Source: Karstenula rhodostoma CBS 690.94 (Eukaryota; Ascomycota; Dothideomycetes; Pleosporales; Didymosphaeriaceae). From it: a stretch of 64,000 nucleotides of DNA. The notes beneath the pieces are model-generated. The model was given only the letters and a program-made list of their open reading frames with translations. It was not told the DNA's origin and ran no database searches. The stretch spans positions 1,529,478-1,593,477 of the forward strand of contig MU001500.1 of assembly GCA_010093485.1 (NCBI GenBank). Direction: 5' to 3'. A program made the translations under genes and the position numbers. Positions 24,339 to 36,080 of the stretch are shown here, in pieces; within the stretch, counting starts at the first letter, position 1; each line of letters starts with the position of its first letter.

Positions 24339-25154
24339 TTAGATGATCATCTGCGCAACGCCCTGTCCACCCAAAGTCTTGCTGCCCTGGAATGCTTGGC
24401 CCTTGAGGCCGGCAAGCGCGTAGAACACGGCTGCGAAGAGCAGAACCACAGCGGCAGCGATCAAGCTGGTCACTCGTGCGGCAATGCTGGCCCATTGTAT
24501 TGCGCTCATGGCGGCGTAGAGTCCGGCGCGCAGGAAGTTGGTCTCGAATTTGCGAATAAAAACGTCGAATTTAGGCGACGTCGGGCAGATTCGGAGGAGC
24601 AGAGGTACTTCGAGGAATAGAATAACGGGCGCGTAAACTCTGTAGGCGCATTAGAACCAGTCTGACAGGGTGCGTTTGTACTTACAAACACACGATGCTA
24701 AACGCAATGACCCAATGGGCATTGAACAGATTGGATATTCCGAGCGCGAAGCATAGGAATATGCAGATCACGCCGGTCCTGGCGGTGGTGTTAGCATGTT
24801 GGGATCTTCTTTCTTCTCAGCCGTGGCCTTGTTCATTCCTCCACATGCAAGGATTCCCGTTCTTAGACACAATCGTGCCGCAGCATCTTCCATCGGCGCG
24901 CCCTTCGGGATGCCCCGGCATCATGTCAAAGACCTAGGAGTGGGCGACCATCGTAGTGTTTGCCGCGAAAGAACCCAAGGCATCCAGGCTTTGTCGCGGC
25001 AACGTACGAGGCTTGCGAGAGAACGATGAAGGAGTCGAGACTAACCATTGGGCGTAGATGCCTGTGCAGCGAGCCATGTCAGCAACTCGTCCACAGCTCC
25101 TTCGGGGGTGTCCTTACTGAAATTCCTGGACTTGAACTCTTCGGCAAGCGTCAT
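24339..25154 (-). CDS. TVP18: Golgi membrane protein TVP18
   Basis: The gene has four exons, two of them tiny: 25154-25118, 25061-25046 (16 bases), 24778-24686 and 24639-24339. The joined frame gives 148 residues, the family size. It starts 'MTLAEEFKSRNFSIYAQWTG', which is reached only when the 16-base exon is spliced in. Four membrane segments follow, with 'VPLLLRICPTSPKFD' between the second and third and the C-terminal 'SKTLGGQGVAQMII'. Tvp18 is a conserved multi-pass protein of late Golgi compartments with a role in vesicle traffic. The second intron (24779-25045, 267 bases) is unusually long for this window. All introns are GT-AG. The gene is divergent from TAD2. Identity is secure. Confidence 0.92.
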
Positions 25155-25664
25155 TTTGATGGGTATAGCTTCTCAAAGCTCTACTCTTGGGCGTGGGGCA
25201 GTGGTGTGTGGTGGTGTAGGTGTGTAGCGTTGTGGGCGAGCTCTATTGAGGTGCTGGAGCTCAGCCGCGCACCAAGCAAACGATGACAATCCAGGCTAGC
25301 TGGAATGCGTTTTGAAATACGTGGTCAAGGAAGCGACGCGCAAGGCGACGGTGGCGGTGCAGCGTGGCAGCGGTGTGAATGTCGGTGCCTGGCAGTTCGG
25401 CAGTGCGTGAGGTGCTTAAGTCGTTGGAGGCGTCGGTTTCCACGTAACGGGCGGCAGTGAGCGAGCGAGCGTACTCGCACCGGGACTAGCGCGCTTTTGG
25501 CAAGAACCAAGGGTCTCGCTTGCCCACACTGGACGGTGGAGTTCGGACACACTGCACTGTGCACTGCGCTAGCCGCCGCTTACGTTTTGGCATGGTTGTT
25601 TTGGTTTCACATGGACTCGCACTTGCACTTTCCTCGAGAGCGACTGCCAGAGAAGGAAGGAATC
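25155..25664. promoter_or_regulatory. Divergent promoter region between TVP18 and TAD2
   Basis: About 510 bases separate the divergent start codons of TVP18 and TAD2. The right part is open in the TAD2 frame, so part of it may be coding if TAD2 starts further upstream. A GT-rich stretch lies at about 25195-25240. No other gene is seen. Confidence 0.45.
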
Positions 25665-26491
25665 ATGGGCGCCATGCTTAGCTCGCACCAAGCCGCAGCG
25701 CCCGACGCGGTGACTGATTCTCATCACCGTTTCGAGCACCACGAGCCTCAGCCCTGCCAAGCCCCTGCTGCAGATCACGACGCAGACGACGTAGACGACA
25801 TGGACCCGGAGGAGAGGGCGTATCACGAGCGCTTCATGCGCGAGGCCATCAGCATGGTGAGTGTCCTTACCTGTTCAGATGTACCGTTGGCTGACCCTCG
25901 AGTCAACCACAGGCCGAACTTGCACTCAAGAGCGACGAGACACCAGTCGGTTGTGTCTTCGTCAAGGATGGCGAGGTCTTCGGCCGTGGCATGAACGAGA
26001 CGAACCGCACCCTTAATGGCACCAGGCATGCCGAGTTTGTTGCTTTGGCCGGCATCTTGTCCAAGCATCCAATTAGCGACCTGCAGGAGACGGACCTCTA
26101 CGTTACGGTTGAGCCCTGTGTCATGTGCGCCGCCATGCTTCGTCAGTACGGCATCCGCGCCGTCTACTTTGGATGCTGGAACGAGCGATTTGGAGGCACT
26201 GGAGGGGTGCTCAGCATTCACTCCGAGTAGGTTTCCTCATTCGATGGTCTAGTGCAGCCACTGACATGCTACAGTCCAAGCGTCGACAGGCCCTACCCTG
26301 TCACCGGCGGCATTTTCAGAACGGAAGCCATCATGTTGCTGCGCAAGTTCTACGTGCAGGAGAACGAGAAGGCGCCGGAGCCCAAGCAGAAGAAGACGCG
26401 CGAGCTGAAGACGGAGATTCTCCCCATGGACATCCATGCACCCAAAACCACTCCAACGCCCCCGGTCGGTGCTTTCACAGCTCCTGCCTGA
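25665..26491 (+). CDS. TAD2: tRNA-specific adenosine deaminase catalytic subunit (TAD2/ADAT2)
   Basis: This subunit, with Tad3, converts adenosine 34 to inosine in the anticodon of several tRNAs. Exons are 25665-25856, 25913-26226 and 26275-26491, with GT-AG introns of 56 and 48 bases, giving about 240 residues. The zinc-dependent cytidine-deaminase fold is clear. 'TRHAEFVAL' carries the zinc-binding histidine and the catalytic glutamate at about residues 103-105. 'VEPCVMCAAML' gives the two zinc-binding cysteines at about residues 133 and 136. 'YFGCWNERFGGTGGVLSIHSD' style sequence follows. The start is uncertain: the frame is open further upstream, and the conserved part begins only at 'DPEERAYHERFM' (about 25801). 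The C-terminal lysine-rich tail is not conserved. Confidence 0.88.
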
Positions 26492-26845
26492 ATGACTTTA
26501 CGACTTTCATATATCGATACCCATTTGCATACGATTCCCTCACCCACACGGCGCCCCTATAGCAGGTTTTAGGCACAGTTTCTCTTTCCATGTATCGAAT
26601 AGTCAATGTTTCCTACTTCACTGTCATGTCTTTCTGTCGCATTAGGGTGATGTATGTTTCTCTAATTTTCTCGAGTGACAGAGCTGGGGCCATTTCTGTT
26701 GTTACGTCGTACATGCCCTTTCGGTTGGTTGCTCAAACCCCCTCACGCTTACATAAACCACTACCGATTGTCGAGCTATTTAAATACCCGCCACGCCTGT
26801 AAACACCACACACTCGTTCTGTTTCCCTCCACCCTGACTACAAAC
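26492..26845. promoter_or_regulatory. Intergenic region with TATA-like box
   Basis: This stretch lies between TAD2 and the 2EXR-like gene. An AT-rich box, TATTTAAATA, sits at 26777-26786, about 60 bases before the start codon at 26846. It is followed by C-rich sequence, consistent with a core promoter. Confidence 0.5.
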
Positions 26846-27716
26846 ATGGCCTCTTTGAGCGTGCAAGAGCACGAGACCCGGGAATTTGGCGGAGACCTTG
26901 GGAGGTAGGGCGACACGCTAGATACAGTTTCGCGGGCTAACAAGATACAGCGGCGGCGAGCCACAGTCGCATGAGCGAGTTGCAGGAACACCAGGAGATA
27001 TTACGCACAACCTACCGGCTAGCACCACGCGCATGGTCGAACAGCGCCGCAGAGACGTCTTCCCCTTCCTTGAGCTACCGGCCGAACTCCGCGTGAGGAT
27101 CTATGAGTTGCTGCTTGCTCCGGCTCCGCGCGGCGTCCCCGACTACCTCGACAAACCAATCCAGCGTTGTGTCATCTACGAGGCGACACGGGCCCATTCA
27201 AAATTTCGAGAAATCGCTATTCTTCGCGCCTGCAAACAGATTCATGCCGAGGCGACGGACGTTCTCTACTCCAACGCCACTTTCTCCATCAGGACATCTA
27301 CTGTGGTTGGTAAGGGTGTTATGGCCCGCAACGACATCCCATTCCAAGGTGGGGGGATCGACCGATCTAGGATCCAGAAACTCCGAATCGAGATCGAGTT
27401 CGTTTCAACACCTGTACGCTTCTGTGTGCATCTTGTTGACAAGATCGGCTCAACTTTCAACAAAATGCGAAACTTGAGGCAACTCCGGATCATGCCTATG
27501 CATGCGTCGTCGTTGAACATGTCGAATGTAGATCAGCGGAAAGTCTTGGTGGCGCTTGCACAGGCCGTTCCTGAAGGTGTAGACGTCACTTGGGGCCTAC
27601 CGGCGGAGGAAAGGAGAGATCGGCAGTATCGTGGCCGTAACTTCCTACAAGGCGAGGTGCTGCGTGAAATTGTCGGTTCACAAGGCCAAGCAGCTGTGAG
27701 TGGCAGCGCCGCTTGA
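26846..27716 (+). CDS. 2EXR/F-box-like domain protein
   Basis: Exons 26846-26904 and 26951-27716 join in frame (intron GTAGGG...TACAG, 46 bases) to give 274 residues. The protein begins 'MASLSVQEHETREFGG'. From about residue 56 it carries 'FPFLELPAELRVRIYELLL', then 'ILRACKQIHAEATDVLY'. This LPxELRxxIY ... CrxIHxEA pattern is the 2EXR-type domain found in very many fungal proteins of unknown function and distantly resembles F-boxes. No catalytic residues are visible. A TATA-like box at 26777 supports this upstream start rather than the internal ATG at 27033. Role unknown. Confidence 0.75.
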
Positions 27717-28364
27717 GCAACACGAGGCTGGATGATCGCGTATCCGACGATATGATCGCTCCGACGACCCTGCAGCTTTTGATCATGGATTCCCCTGGCG
27801 TTGATATTATGCGCCCGGGTTTAAGTGGTTGATCATGAATGCTGCTGGAAGACATCCTGGTCAGCATACGAAGAGGGGTCCGAGCGGCGATCTTTGCATA
27901 ACCATTCGTTACTACAAATCATAGCATGAGCCTATCGGAGGAGACTTACACGATGGGTTGTGTCTGAGGCGAGGATGGAAGAGGTTTGTGTCGAAGGCAA
28001 GCTCATAGGATAAGTCTTCCTTGCAGACGATAGCACCAACATATGATTGAGCGTGGAATAAGAGATGATAGCGCCCAACCATTATGATCTTTTTGACTTG
28101 AAGATCGCATTATACTGGTGGTACCGAATTTGCTACTCCTAATAAAGAGATTCTTGTATGCCAGACTTCGTCTGTCCATCCACACACTAACCATACATAC
28201 TCACTATCCACCAACCCATGTTCAACACGAAGTGCGCCGGCAAAAAACCATGCCCTCTCCATACCATCCATGTCCCCATATTTCTCTCACGTCCTGCACT
28301 TAACCCACCCATCCTACCCCTCTCCCCTCGGCCTCCTGCCACCCCACCAAAAACACCCAGCCGC
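27717..28364. other. Intergenic region
   Basis: This 650-base stretch lies between the 2EXR-like gene and the tRNA-like units. I see no gene. The right end is C/A-rich and contains the T-run terminator of the first tRNA-like unit on the minus strand. Confidence 0.45.
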
Positions 28365-28381
28365 AAAAAGAAGCCTCAAAA
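28365..28381 (-). terminator. Pol III-type T-run terminator of tRNA-like unit A
   Basis: On the minus strand, runs of four and five T directly follow the tRNA-like 3' end at 28383. This is the usual RNA polymerase III stop signal. Confidence 0.45.
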
Positions 28382-28382
28382 C

Positions 28383-28613
28383 AGGCACATCGCGTCGCGA
28401 TTCGAACGCGAGTCTCCCACAATCAGACGTACCCCAACCCCGCATACTAGGGCCCCCTAGATTATTGATTCGCGGCTCCGTTTGAAATGAAGCTTTTGTC
28501 CGCATGCATGATGCTAACGCTGACGCTACTCCCGCAGTCCTTGGTCAAACCCTGTTGAATGGGCGGGGTGCGTTGTGCTGTGTGGGCGTCCTTGGCCGCT
28601 GGACTACGCGCCT
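28383..28613 (-). ncRNA. tRNA-like Pol III unit, copy A (probably degraded)
   Basis: Read on the minus strand, the 5' end AGGCGCG (28613-28607) is followed by an A-box-like TAGTCCAGCGG and a D arm closed by GTCC/GGAC. The left half of an anticodon stem, CCCAC, is at 28586-28582. After an insert of 161 bases come GTGGG (28420-28416), a four-base variable loop AGAC, and a perfect T arm TCGCG-TTCGAAT-CGCGA that includes the B box. The 3' strand TGTGCCT (28389-28383) can pair with the 5' AGGCGCG. A second CGCGA copy (28394-28390) is inserted between the T arm and the acceptor strand, which would break the cloverleaf. An ATATATA box at 28640-28646 lies about 30 bases upstream, and T runs follow downstream. 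Amino-acid identity cannot be assigned because no normal anticodon loop with U33 can be formed. Confidence 0.4.
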
Positions 28614-28639
28614 TTGTTTGTGTGGATGGTTGACGGGGG

Positions 28640-28646
28640 ATATATA
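28640..28646 (-). promoter_or_regulatory. TATA box upstream of tRNA-like unit A
   Basis: ATATATA sits about 27-33 bases before the 5' end of copy A. Copy B has a matching box, which supports a shared Pol III promoter design. Confidence 0.45.
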
Positions 28647-28772
28647 CGGGGGGGTAGGTCTTTCTACTTTATGTAGGATTGGATGGGCTGTAAAAAAAAG
28701 TTTGATATATTATTCTTCATTGATTCTGCATTTCTACCTCTCTTCCTCATATCTGACTCCTACCTAGCCTAA

Positions 28773-28786
28773 AAAAAAAAAAAAAA
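28773..28786. repeat. Poly-A tract
   Basis: A run of about 16 A lies between the two tRNA-like units. On the minus strand it is a T run that could stop read-through from copy B. Confidence 0.7.
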
Positions 28787-28843
28787 GGACGTGTGGTTTC
28801 TTACACCCTTCACCTCACCTTCCTTCCACGCCCTCCCACCCAT

Positions 28844-28860
28844 AAAAACAAAAATAAAAA
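28844..28860 (-). terminator. Pol III-type T-run terminator of tRNA-like unit B
   Basis: On the minus strand three runs of five T lie 10-27 bases after the tRNA-like 3' end at 28871, a strong Pol III stop signal. Confidence 0.5.
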
Positions 28861-28870
28861 GATACTATTT

Positions 28871-29091
28871 TGGGCACGTCACGATTCGAACGTGAGTCTC
28901 CCACAATCAGACGCCACCCGCACCCCCATCAGCCTATACTCAGGCCGGCCGTACTGAGGGGCCCCTCAGATTTTCTTCATCCGCATCCTGCGGAAACTCT
29001 TAGTCTCTTCTGGTGCGACGCAACGCAAATCTGTGGTGGGGGTGCGGCGCGTTGTGCTGTGTGGGCGTCTTGACCGCTGGACCACGCGCCC
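28871..29091 (-). ncRNA. tRNA-like Pol III unit, copy B (intact arms, 156-base insert)
   Basis: On the minus strand, GGGCGCG (29091-29085) pairs fully (one G-U) with CGTGCCC (28878-28872), followed by a discriminator A. An A-box-like TGGTCCAGCGG and a D arm (GTCC/AGAC) follow, then CCCAC (29065-29061), which pairs with GTGGG (28904-28900). The variable loop is AGAC. The T arm is TCACG-TTCGAAT-CGTGA and contains the B box. Relative to copy A, two stem pairs changed on both sides (acceptor pair 1:72 A-U to G-C; one T-stem pair G-C to A-U), which supports a folded RNA. The 156-base insert lies where the anticodon loop should be. It is far longer than usual fungal tRNA introns, and no standard anticodon with U33 is recoverable. 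A TATA box at 29130-29137 and T runs at 28844-28860 flank the unit. It could be a long-intron tRNA, a tRNA-derived SINE, or a new Pol III RNA. Confidence 0.5.
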
Positions 29092-29129
29092 TTGTGTGTG
29101 TTTTGATGAGGGGATTGGGTGAGGAGGGG

Positions 29130-29137
29130 TATATATA
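29130..29137 (-). promoter_or_regulatory. TATA box upstream of tRNA-like unit B
   Basis: TATATATA lies about 40 bases before the 5' end of copy B, matching the box before copy A. Confidence 0.5.
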
Positions 29138-29959
29138 GGGATGGAGGAGGGATTAGAAAGCGAATGAGAAGGGAAGGTGAGAGAGTGAGAGGTGAAGCGT
29201 TGGGCCGCGGCGAAGAGAAGAGTCCAAGCCAGTGCCGACTATGTCTGTTGCTTTGTTCATCTTCATATAGCAAAGTGTATAGTGTTCCCACTGCCTACTC
29301 AGACTCCCAGGCCCTCCTACTTTGCTTACCTGGCATATGGCTTCTGCTACAGCAAGTCACCCAGCTTAGGACAGGTCAGAACAGCAGGCAACAGGCGCAC
29401 CACTCACTTCTTGAGCTCGTCACAAAACCCAGAGATGCACACGACATGATGGAACACCTTCTGCATTGCACTCACCCACATGGCTAAGCTACATACACCA
29501 TCACGCCTATAAAACCCCCACCTAGCCCTGCAATGCAGCTCCACCACGCAAACCAGGTATCATATATGCTTCCTCCATTCCAAGCGGGGAGAACAAAGCG
29601 GGAAAGAAGACGCCGACCATAGGTCGCTCCAAACCAACAGATCAGACCAGATCAGAACAGGGACCAGAGCCAGGTTTTGACTATCCAATCCGCTCAATAC
29701 ACTGGCAATCAAGCGCCAAATGCAAACATCGAAGTTTCAACTCGGACGGGGAAGCAGGGTCTAGAAGGACAAACGCCAGTCGCGGAGTGTGTGGTCGTTA
29801 ATCACGCGCTCGATTTGGACATCAGTCGAATCGCATAGCTCTTTCTCTGTGGGGCCAAGGTGCGCGGGGGTGTCTCCGTAGGTATCTTTATCTCTTGAGC
29901 TCGGCGTGTAGGTGCGGCGAGACCGGATATCAGCCCAATGCGCTCTGCTGCCGCCATAG
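29138..29959. other. Intergenic region
   Basis: These 820 bases lie between tRNA-like unit B and the 3' end of the DUF7918-like gene. Open frames are short and unsupported; I see nothing else. Confidence 0.45.
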
Positions 29960-31848
29960 TCACAACTCGTCGTCTTCTTCCATCTTGCTTTCTAAGATGC
30001 TAGGCGTGGGGAGATTGCCCTCAGAGTTGCCGCGCTCCTTCTGTGCTTCTGCAAGCGTGGCGCCTAAGCTCTTGCGGACGCCTTCGTCAAAGCCGGGTAA
30101 TGACGCGCGCTGCTTCTTGAACGGCGAGCCGACGTTGGCTTCGGAGACGAGATCTGGGACCGAGGATTTGACAGCCGATATCGAATCGAATTCGCCGGTT
30201 GACACGGGGGTGCCTGAGATTGGTGACCCCGAGGCACCGCGACTGATAGGCTCTCCCGTCCGATTGAGCGGCTCGGCGGAATGCTGGCGTTTGAGCTGAA
30301 TAGTGTTAGCAATGCTGGCCAGCAGTGTACCTAACTTTACTGACCTTGATTTTCCGCACGCCCTCCTCGAGTTCGCCCTCGCGCCGAGCATCCTCAGGGG
30401 ATAGCAACCCTTTCCCGCTCGGATCCTTGTCTTCTTCGTCTTCCGCTTTGATCTTGACATCGTCATCGTCGTCTTCAGCATCGCTGTCCATGGCATCTTC
30501 GCTTCGCTTCCCCTTGCCATCTTTTTGCGAGGACTCGCGGTAGCCAGCAAAGTTCTTCGTGCCTGTCGTAGCGTTCAGCGGTTTCAAAGCGCTCAGGTCT
30601 AGACCGCCAGATTTCCTCCTTGGGGTTGGCTCTGCAGCCTTCTTCTTCTCCGTCGCGAGAATTCCCATTTTACGAAGTTGGCCTGTTGTTTGTTAGTGGG
30701 TCAATCATCAGTATGTGCTGTCGTTACGCACGTTCTCCGCGGTACAAGAAGGTGAAGACGGCATATGGCTTGTCCGGAGGATCAATGCCCGTCACTGTCT
30801 GGGTGCTGATAGACTTGGGGTCTAGGGTTTTGGGCTTTGCAAAGCTCGTGGTGTGGTCTATATCCTCGCCTTCGCCGTTCTGGGTGTTTTCGTCGTCGTC
30901 ATGCGCGCCAAATTGCGGCGAGTACTCGCCGCGCTTGATCTCGCCACTAGCGAGGACGCGGAAGAGGGCGACCTTGATCTGGCCGGCAGCTTCGGGCTGC
31001 GGCGGTTCGTCGTCCGAGTCGGAATCTGAGGTGAAGAAGTCGTCGTTTCCTGAGAGCGATTCGACGGGCGCGTCCTGGTTCTCGCCATACCGCAGCACGC
31101 CATTGCTCTCGCGGCGTGCCTCCTCCTCATTGGCCTTCTCTTCCCGTCGCTTCATTCGCTTCTTCTCGAGGCGCTGCTTCCGCCGCTCGATCGTTGCGGC
31201 GACATCCTTGCCTTCCAGATCCAGGCCGTTAAGCCAGCGCTCAAGGCCGACTTCGCGGAACAGAAATTCCCGCTCTGCCAGACCGCCGCCTTCTGCATCG
31301 GGAACGCTGACCCACCGCGAGTTCACCCATGTCTCCTCCCCACGCCGTAGCAGCGTCGCGACCTCCTCCTTTGCCCTGCCGTCAAAGTATATATATGCGG
31401 CGATGGTCTCGTTCGGCGACGAAGTAAGGGGCTTGTACGGCGCGATCAGCTTGTTGCCACCAAGGCCAGGCGCTCCTCCGACGAGCTGGGCCCGCGGATG
31501 CGGGTCGTCGGGTGTCGCTTTCGGGGTGGAGTAGGGGACATGGAGACCCGGGGTGAGGAGGGTTATCGAGATGGCGAAGGTGGATTGTTCCGGTTTGGTG
31601 GCGCCGGTGGGAACTTTGGCAGGCGGGACGGGGATGTACGAGGTGATGCGTTGGGCCCTGGTCTGCTTTTGTATCGAGTACTCGGGAAGTGGGCCATTCG
31701 GGGTGTCTAGGTTCAGGTCAGGTCAGGGAAGGGGCTGCAATGTGGGCTGGGGCACTATACGTATGGAAACGGCCTGTCAGGGTCACAGTCAGTCAGGGAG
31801 TCGGCTGCATGCATGGGCGACACGTACCAAGCCCAAGAAGCAAGGCAT
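29960..31848 (-). CDS. DUF7918-like protein with acidic C-terminal region
   Basis: Proposed exons are 31848 to about 31824, 31706-30732, 30682-30345 and 30295-29960, giving about 557 residues. The first half contains 'GPLPEYSIQKQTRAQRITSYI', 'FAISITLLTPG' and 'ETIAAYIYFDGR', then 'AVFTFLYRGE'. This pattern of LPEY ... FDG ... F.YR is typical of a fungal domain I know as DUF7918. A lysine/arginine-rich coiled stretch and a serine/aspartate run follow around 31020-31200. The C-terminal half is acidic with 'KRKR'-type basic patches and ends 'ESKMEEDDEL', suggesting a nuclear protein. The 5' end is uncertain: exon 2 needs one extra base, and the only in-frame option uses a weak donor (GTAC/GTGTCG) after 'MPCFLGL'. 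No enzymatic motif is visible. Confidence 0.65.
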
Positions 31849-32566
31849 CTTGTTGTGCGAGAAGGACCAGGCTAGAGCGAGGTCGAGGGGTGGGGCGACG
31901 GTGACGGTGACGAGACAGCTTCTATGTGGATTTGGCAGCGGCGATGGGCAGGCCTCGCCGAGGAGGGAAGTTGGGCCTCGCGGGGGGAGCCGTGAGGAAT
32001 TGTGCAGCTATCTATCGGACGGACGCCTGGGCTGTATTTGTATCGGCGAGGGGATACGGTGAGGCAGCGCAGACCGCAACGGACGCTCCCGCGGGGCTAA
32101 ACCACGAGATCCGAGCCTTGGCACGTGGTGATTGTCGAAGGTCGGCGAGCGCAGGCCTCAGGGCATGTCTAGCTCGGGCAAACACTTTGTGGCCGTCTGG
32201 TGAGGATTGCGAGATGTTGTCCAAGGCACAGAAGCTCTGCAGGTGTGAGACGCTCAAGCCAATCAGGGTCCGCGTCGCTAAACGCACCCCGCATTGCCGT
32301 CCGTGTCTTCGCTCTGCCTCTTGACGCGTGTGCTGCTTCTGGCGTCTGCGCCAAGTGCGACTCCCTCGACCGAGGCGTGTCTGGCTGGCGATGCTTGCTG
32401 ATGCAAGTGGAAACAGGTTGCCTCTGGAACAGTTCGGATCTTGACGTGGTCCTTTCACGCATGTACTAGGAAAGTCACAGCGGGCCACAACCTTGATCTA
32501 CTTGTCGTCCAAAGCCCCTCGAGTAGCTTCCGTATCGTACACTAGAATACATGATATGTTTACATG
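31849..32566. other. Intergenic region
   Basis: These 718 bases hold the promoter of the DUF7918-like gene and the 3' region of the HAD gene. Short G-rich open frames are unsupported. Confidence 0.45.
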
Positions 32567-34586
<2,020 letters not shown>

Positions 34587-35243
34587 GGAAGGACTTTGCA
34601 TGGGCGTCGGCGTTGTTTGAATACGGGCATCTTTGGAGCTGGATGGCTGTTAAGAGATATCCACGAGGTAGGCAGAGGTCATACTAGGTTCATTTGCTTT
34701 ACCATGCCTCTTCTAGATGCACTTTCGATTCGGTGGCCCTTTTGATTCCTACGTCTTATAATCGAAACCCTTGCCCCTCGCTCCTTCCTCTGGATTTTCG
34801 CTCCTGCCTCGTTCGAGGTGTGGGGCAACACGAGGTTCTCGCTCTCAGAAAGGTGTTGCAGCATAACACGCTTCACTCTCACTCTCACCCGGGTAGCGAG
34901 CTGCCTAATAACCTTGTCGCTGCTTTCCGCGCCAAGACGCTTCCGTTTGTCAGTCACAAGCTTGTACTTCTACTTTTCCCTCCCTCCTCAACTTCCCCCT
35001 CGAGCTGCTCCCGCTTGACGACTTGTCTCCCGCATCAAGGCGGCAGCCTCGCCTTTCGACCCTTCATCTCACACCGCAAGACGTCCAAATCATACCTCTC
35101 AACTGCTATCTCGCGATTGACATTATCTGTTCGCGCCCGACGACGCCTGTCTCGCACTTCACGTCGTCTGTCTTCCGCCTTTGACCTTGGTCTCGCGCCC
35201 CGCGACTCCTGCGCCCTTCCCCCTAACCCGCATCAATCTTGCA
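34587..35243. promoter_or_regulatory. Pyrimidine-rich 5' region of the BTB gene
   Basis: The last 500 bases are strongly C/T-rich, typical of a long fungal promoter and 5' untranslated region. A 205-codon frame at 34694-35311 follows this composition and is not supported as a gene. Confidence 0.45.
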
Positions 35244-36080
35244 ATGGCTCCCCCAGGGAACCCCAAGAGGGAGCAAACGCTCAAGCTGTAAGTCCGTTGT
35301 GCACACGCTGAGAACAGAACATGGGCACAGTCGTCTTTTTTATATCCCAGCCTGGGTCGTGTAGCGTACTCAGACTTTGATGTGGCACACTGAGGAGCAG
35401 GAGCTTGGTAGGACTGACGTCGATGTAGGCTCACTGGTCCTGCTATGGAGGTCACAATCACTTCGGGATCGGGAGAGACTCGCACCTGGAGCATTCCCAA
35501 GGCGCTCCTTTCGCACTACTCGGGCTATTTCCAGTGCTTCAGCCGGTCGGACGCCTTCATAGAGGGTCACTCCAACAAGGTCGACATATATGATTTCGAG
35601 CCTGGGACCTTCGAGATGTTCGTTGAGTTCATGTACTTCGGCCGGTATACCTATAAGGACGACCTGACCGACCACCTTCGTCTGCGCGACAGTGCGAAGG
35701 CTTGGATTCTTGGTGATTACTTCGACGCAGTTGAGTTCAAGAACTTCGCTATCCGCAACTTGCACGACGTATACATGTCGCCTGGATCTGGTGGCCGTCC
35801 GAAGACCGGCATAGGCCCCAAGATGGTCGACTATTGCTACTCTCAGACCGCATCGGGCTCTCCACTCTCCCAGCTCGTCCTAGCTTTCCTGGTCCAGAAC
35901 TGGCACGACTCGGACATCATTCATTATGATGGAGGTGGTTCTTGGGAACTTGTCTGGGCCCAACACCCCACATTGAGGGACGAGCTACTCTACTACACCT
36001 CGCAGAGCATGGGAGGTCGACGCAGCCACGGACGTGGGATCGACGCTTATCTAGAGTCGGACCAGTTTTTGGTTGAATAA
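35244..36080 (+). CDS. BTB/POZ domain protein
   Basis: Exons 35244-35287 and 35429-36080 (intron GTAAGT...GTAG, 141 bases) encode 231 residues. After a short basic start, a BTB-type fold is recognisable: 'VTITSGSGETRTWSIPKALL', 'HYSGYFQ', 'VDIYDFEPGTFEMFVEFMYFGRYTY' style segments, then 'LRDSAKAWILGDYFDAVEFKNFAIRNL'. This is the layout of the many small fungal BTB proteins that dimerise and may serve as Cullin-3 adaptors. No additional domain (Kelch, MATH) is present. The C-terminal part contains a 'GGRRSHGRGID' basic patch. Function is unknown. Confidence 0.78.

Noticed and set aside
28383..29091. Calling the two tRNA-like units ordinary tRNA-His or tRNA-Thr genes
   Set aside because: Local resemblance of TTGTGG to a His or Thr anticodon loop disappears once the anticodon stem CCCAC/GTGGG is paired with the distant 5' half; no valid anticodon remains.
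34694..35311. Plus-strand open frame of 205 codons before the BTB gene
   Set aside because: It follows pyrimidine-rich leader composition and runs into the BTB start region; no motif and no splice support.
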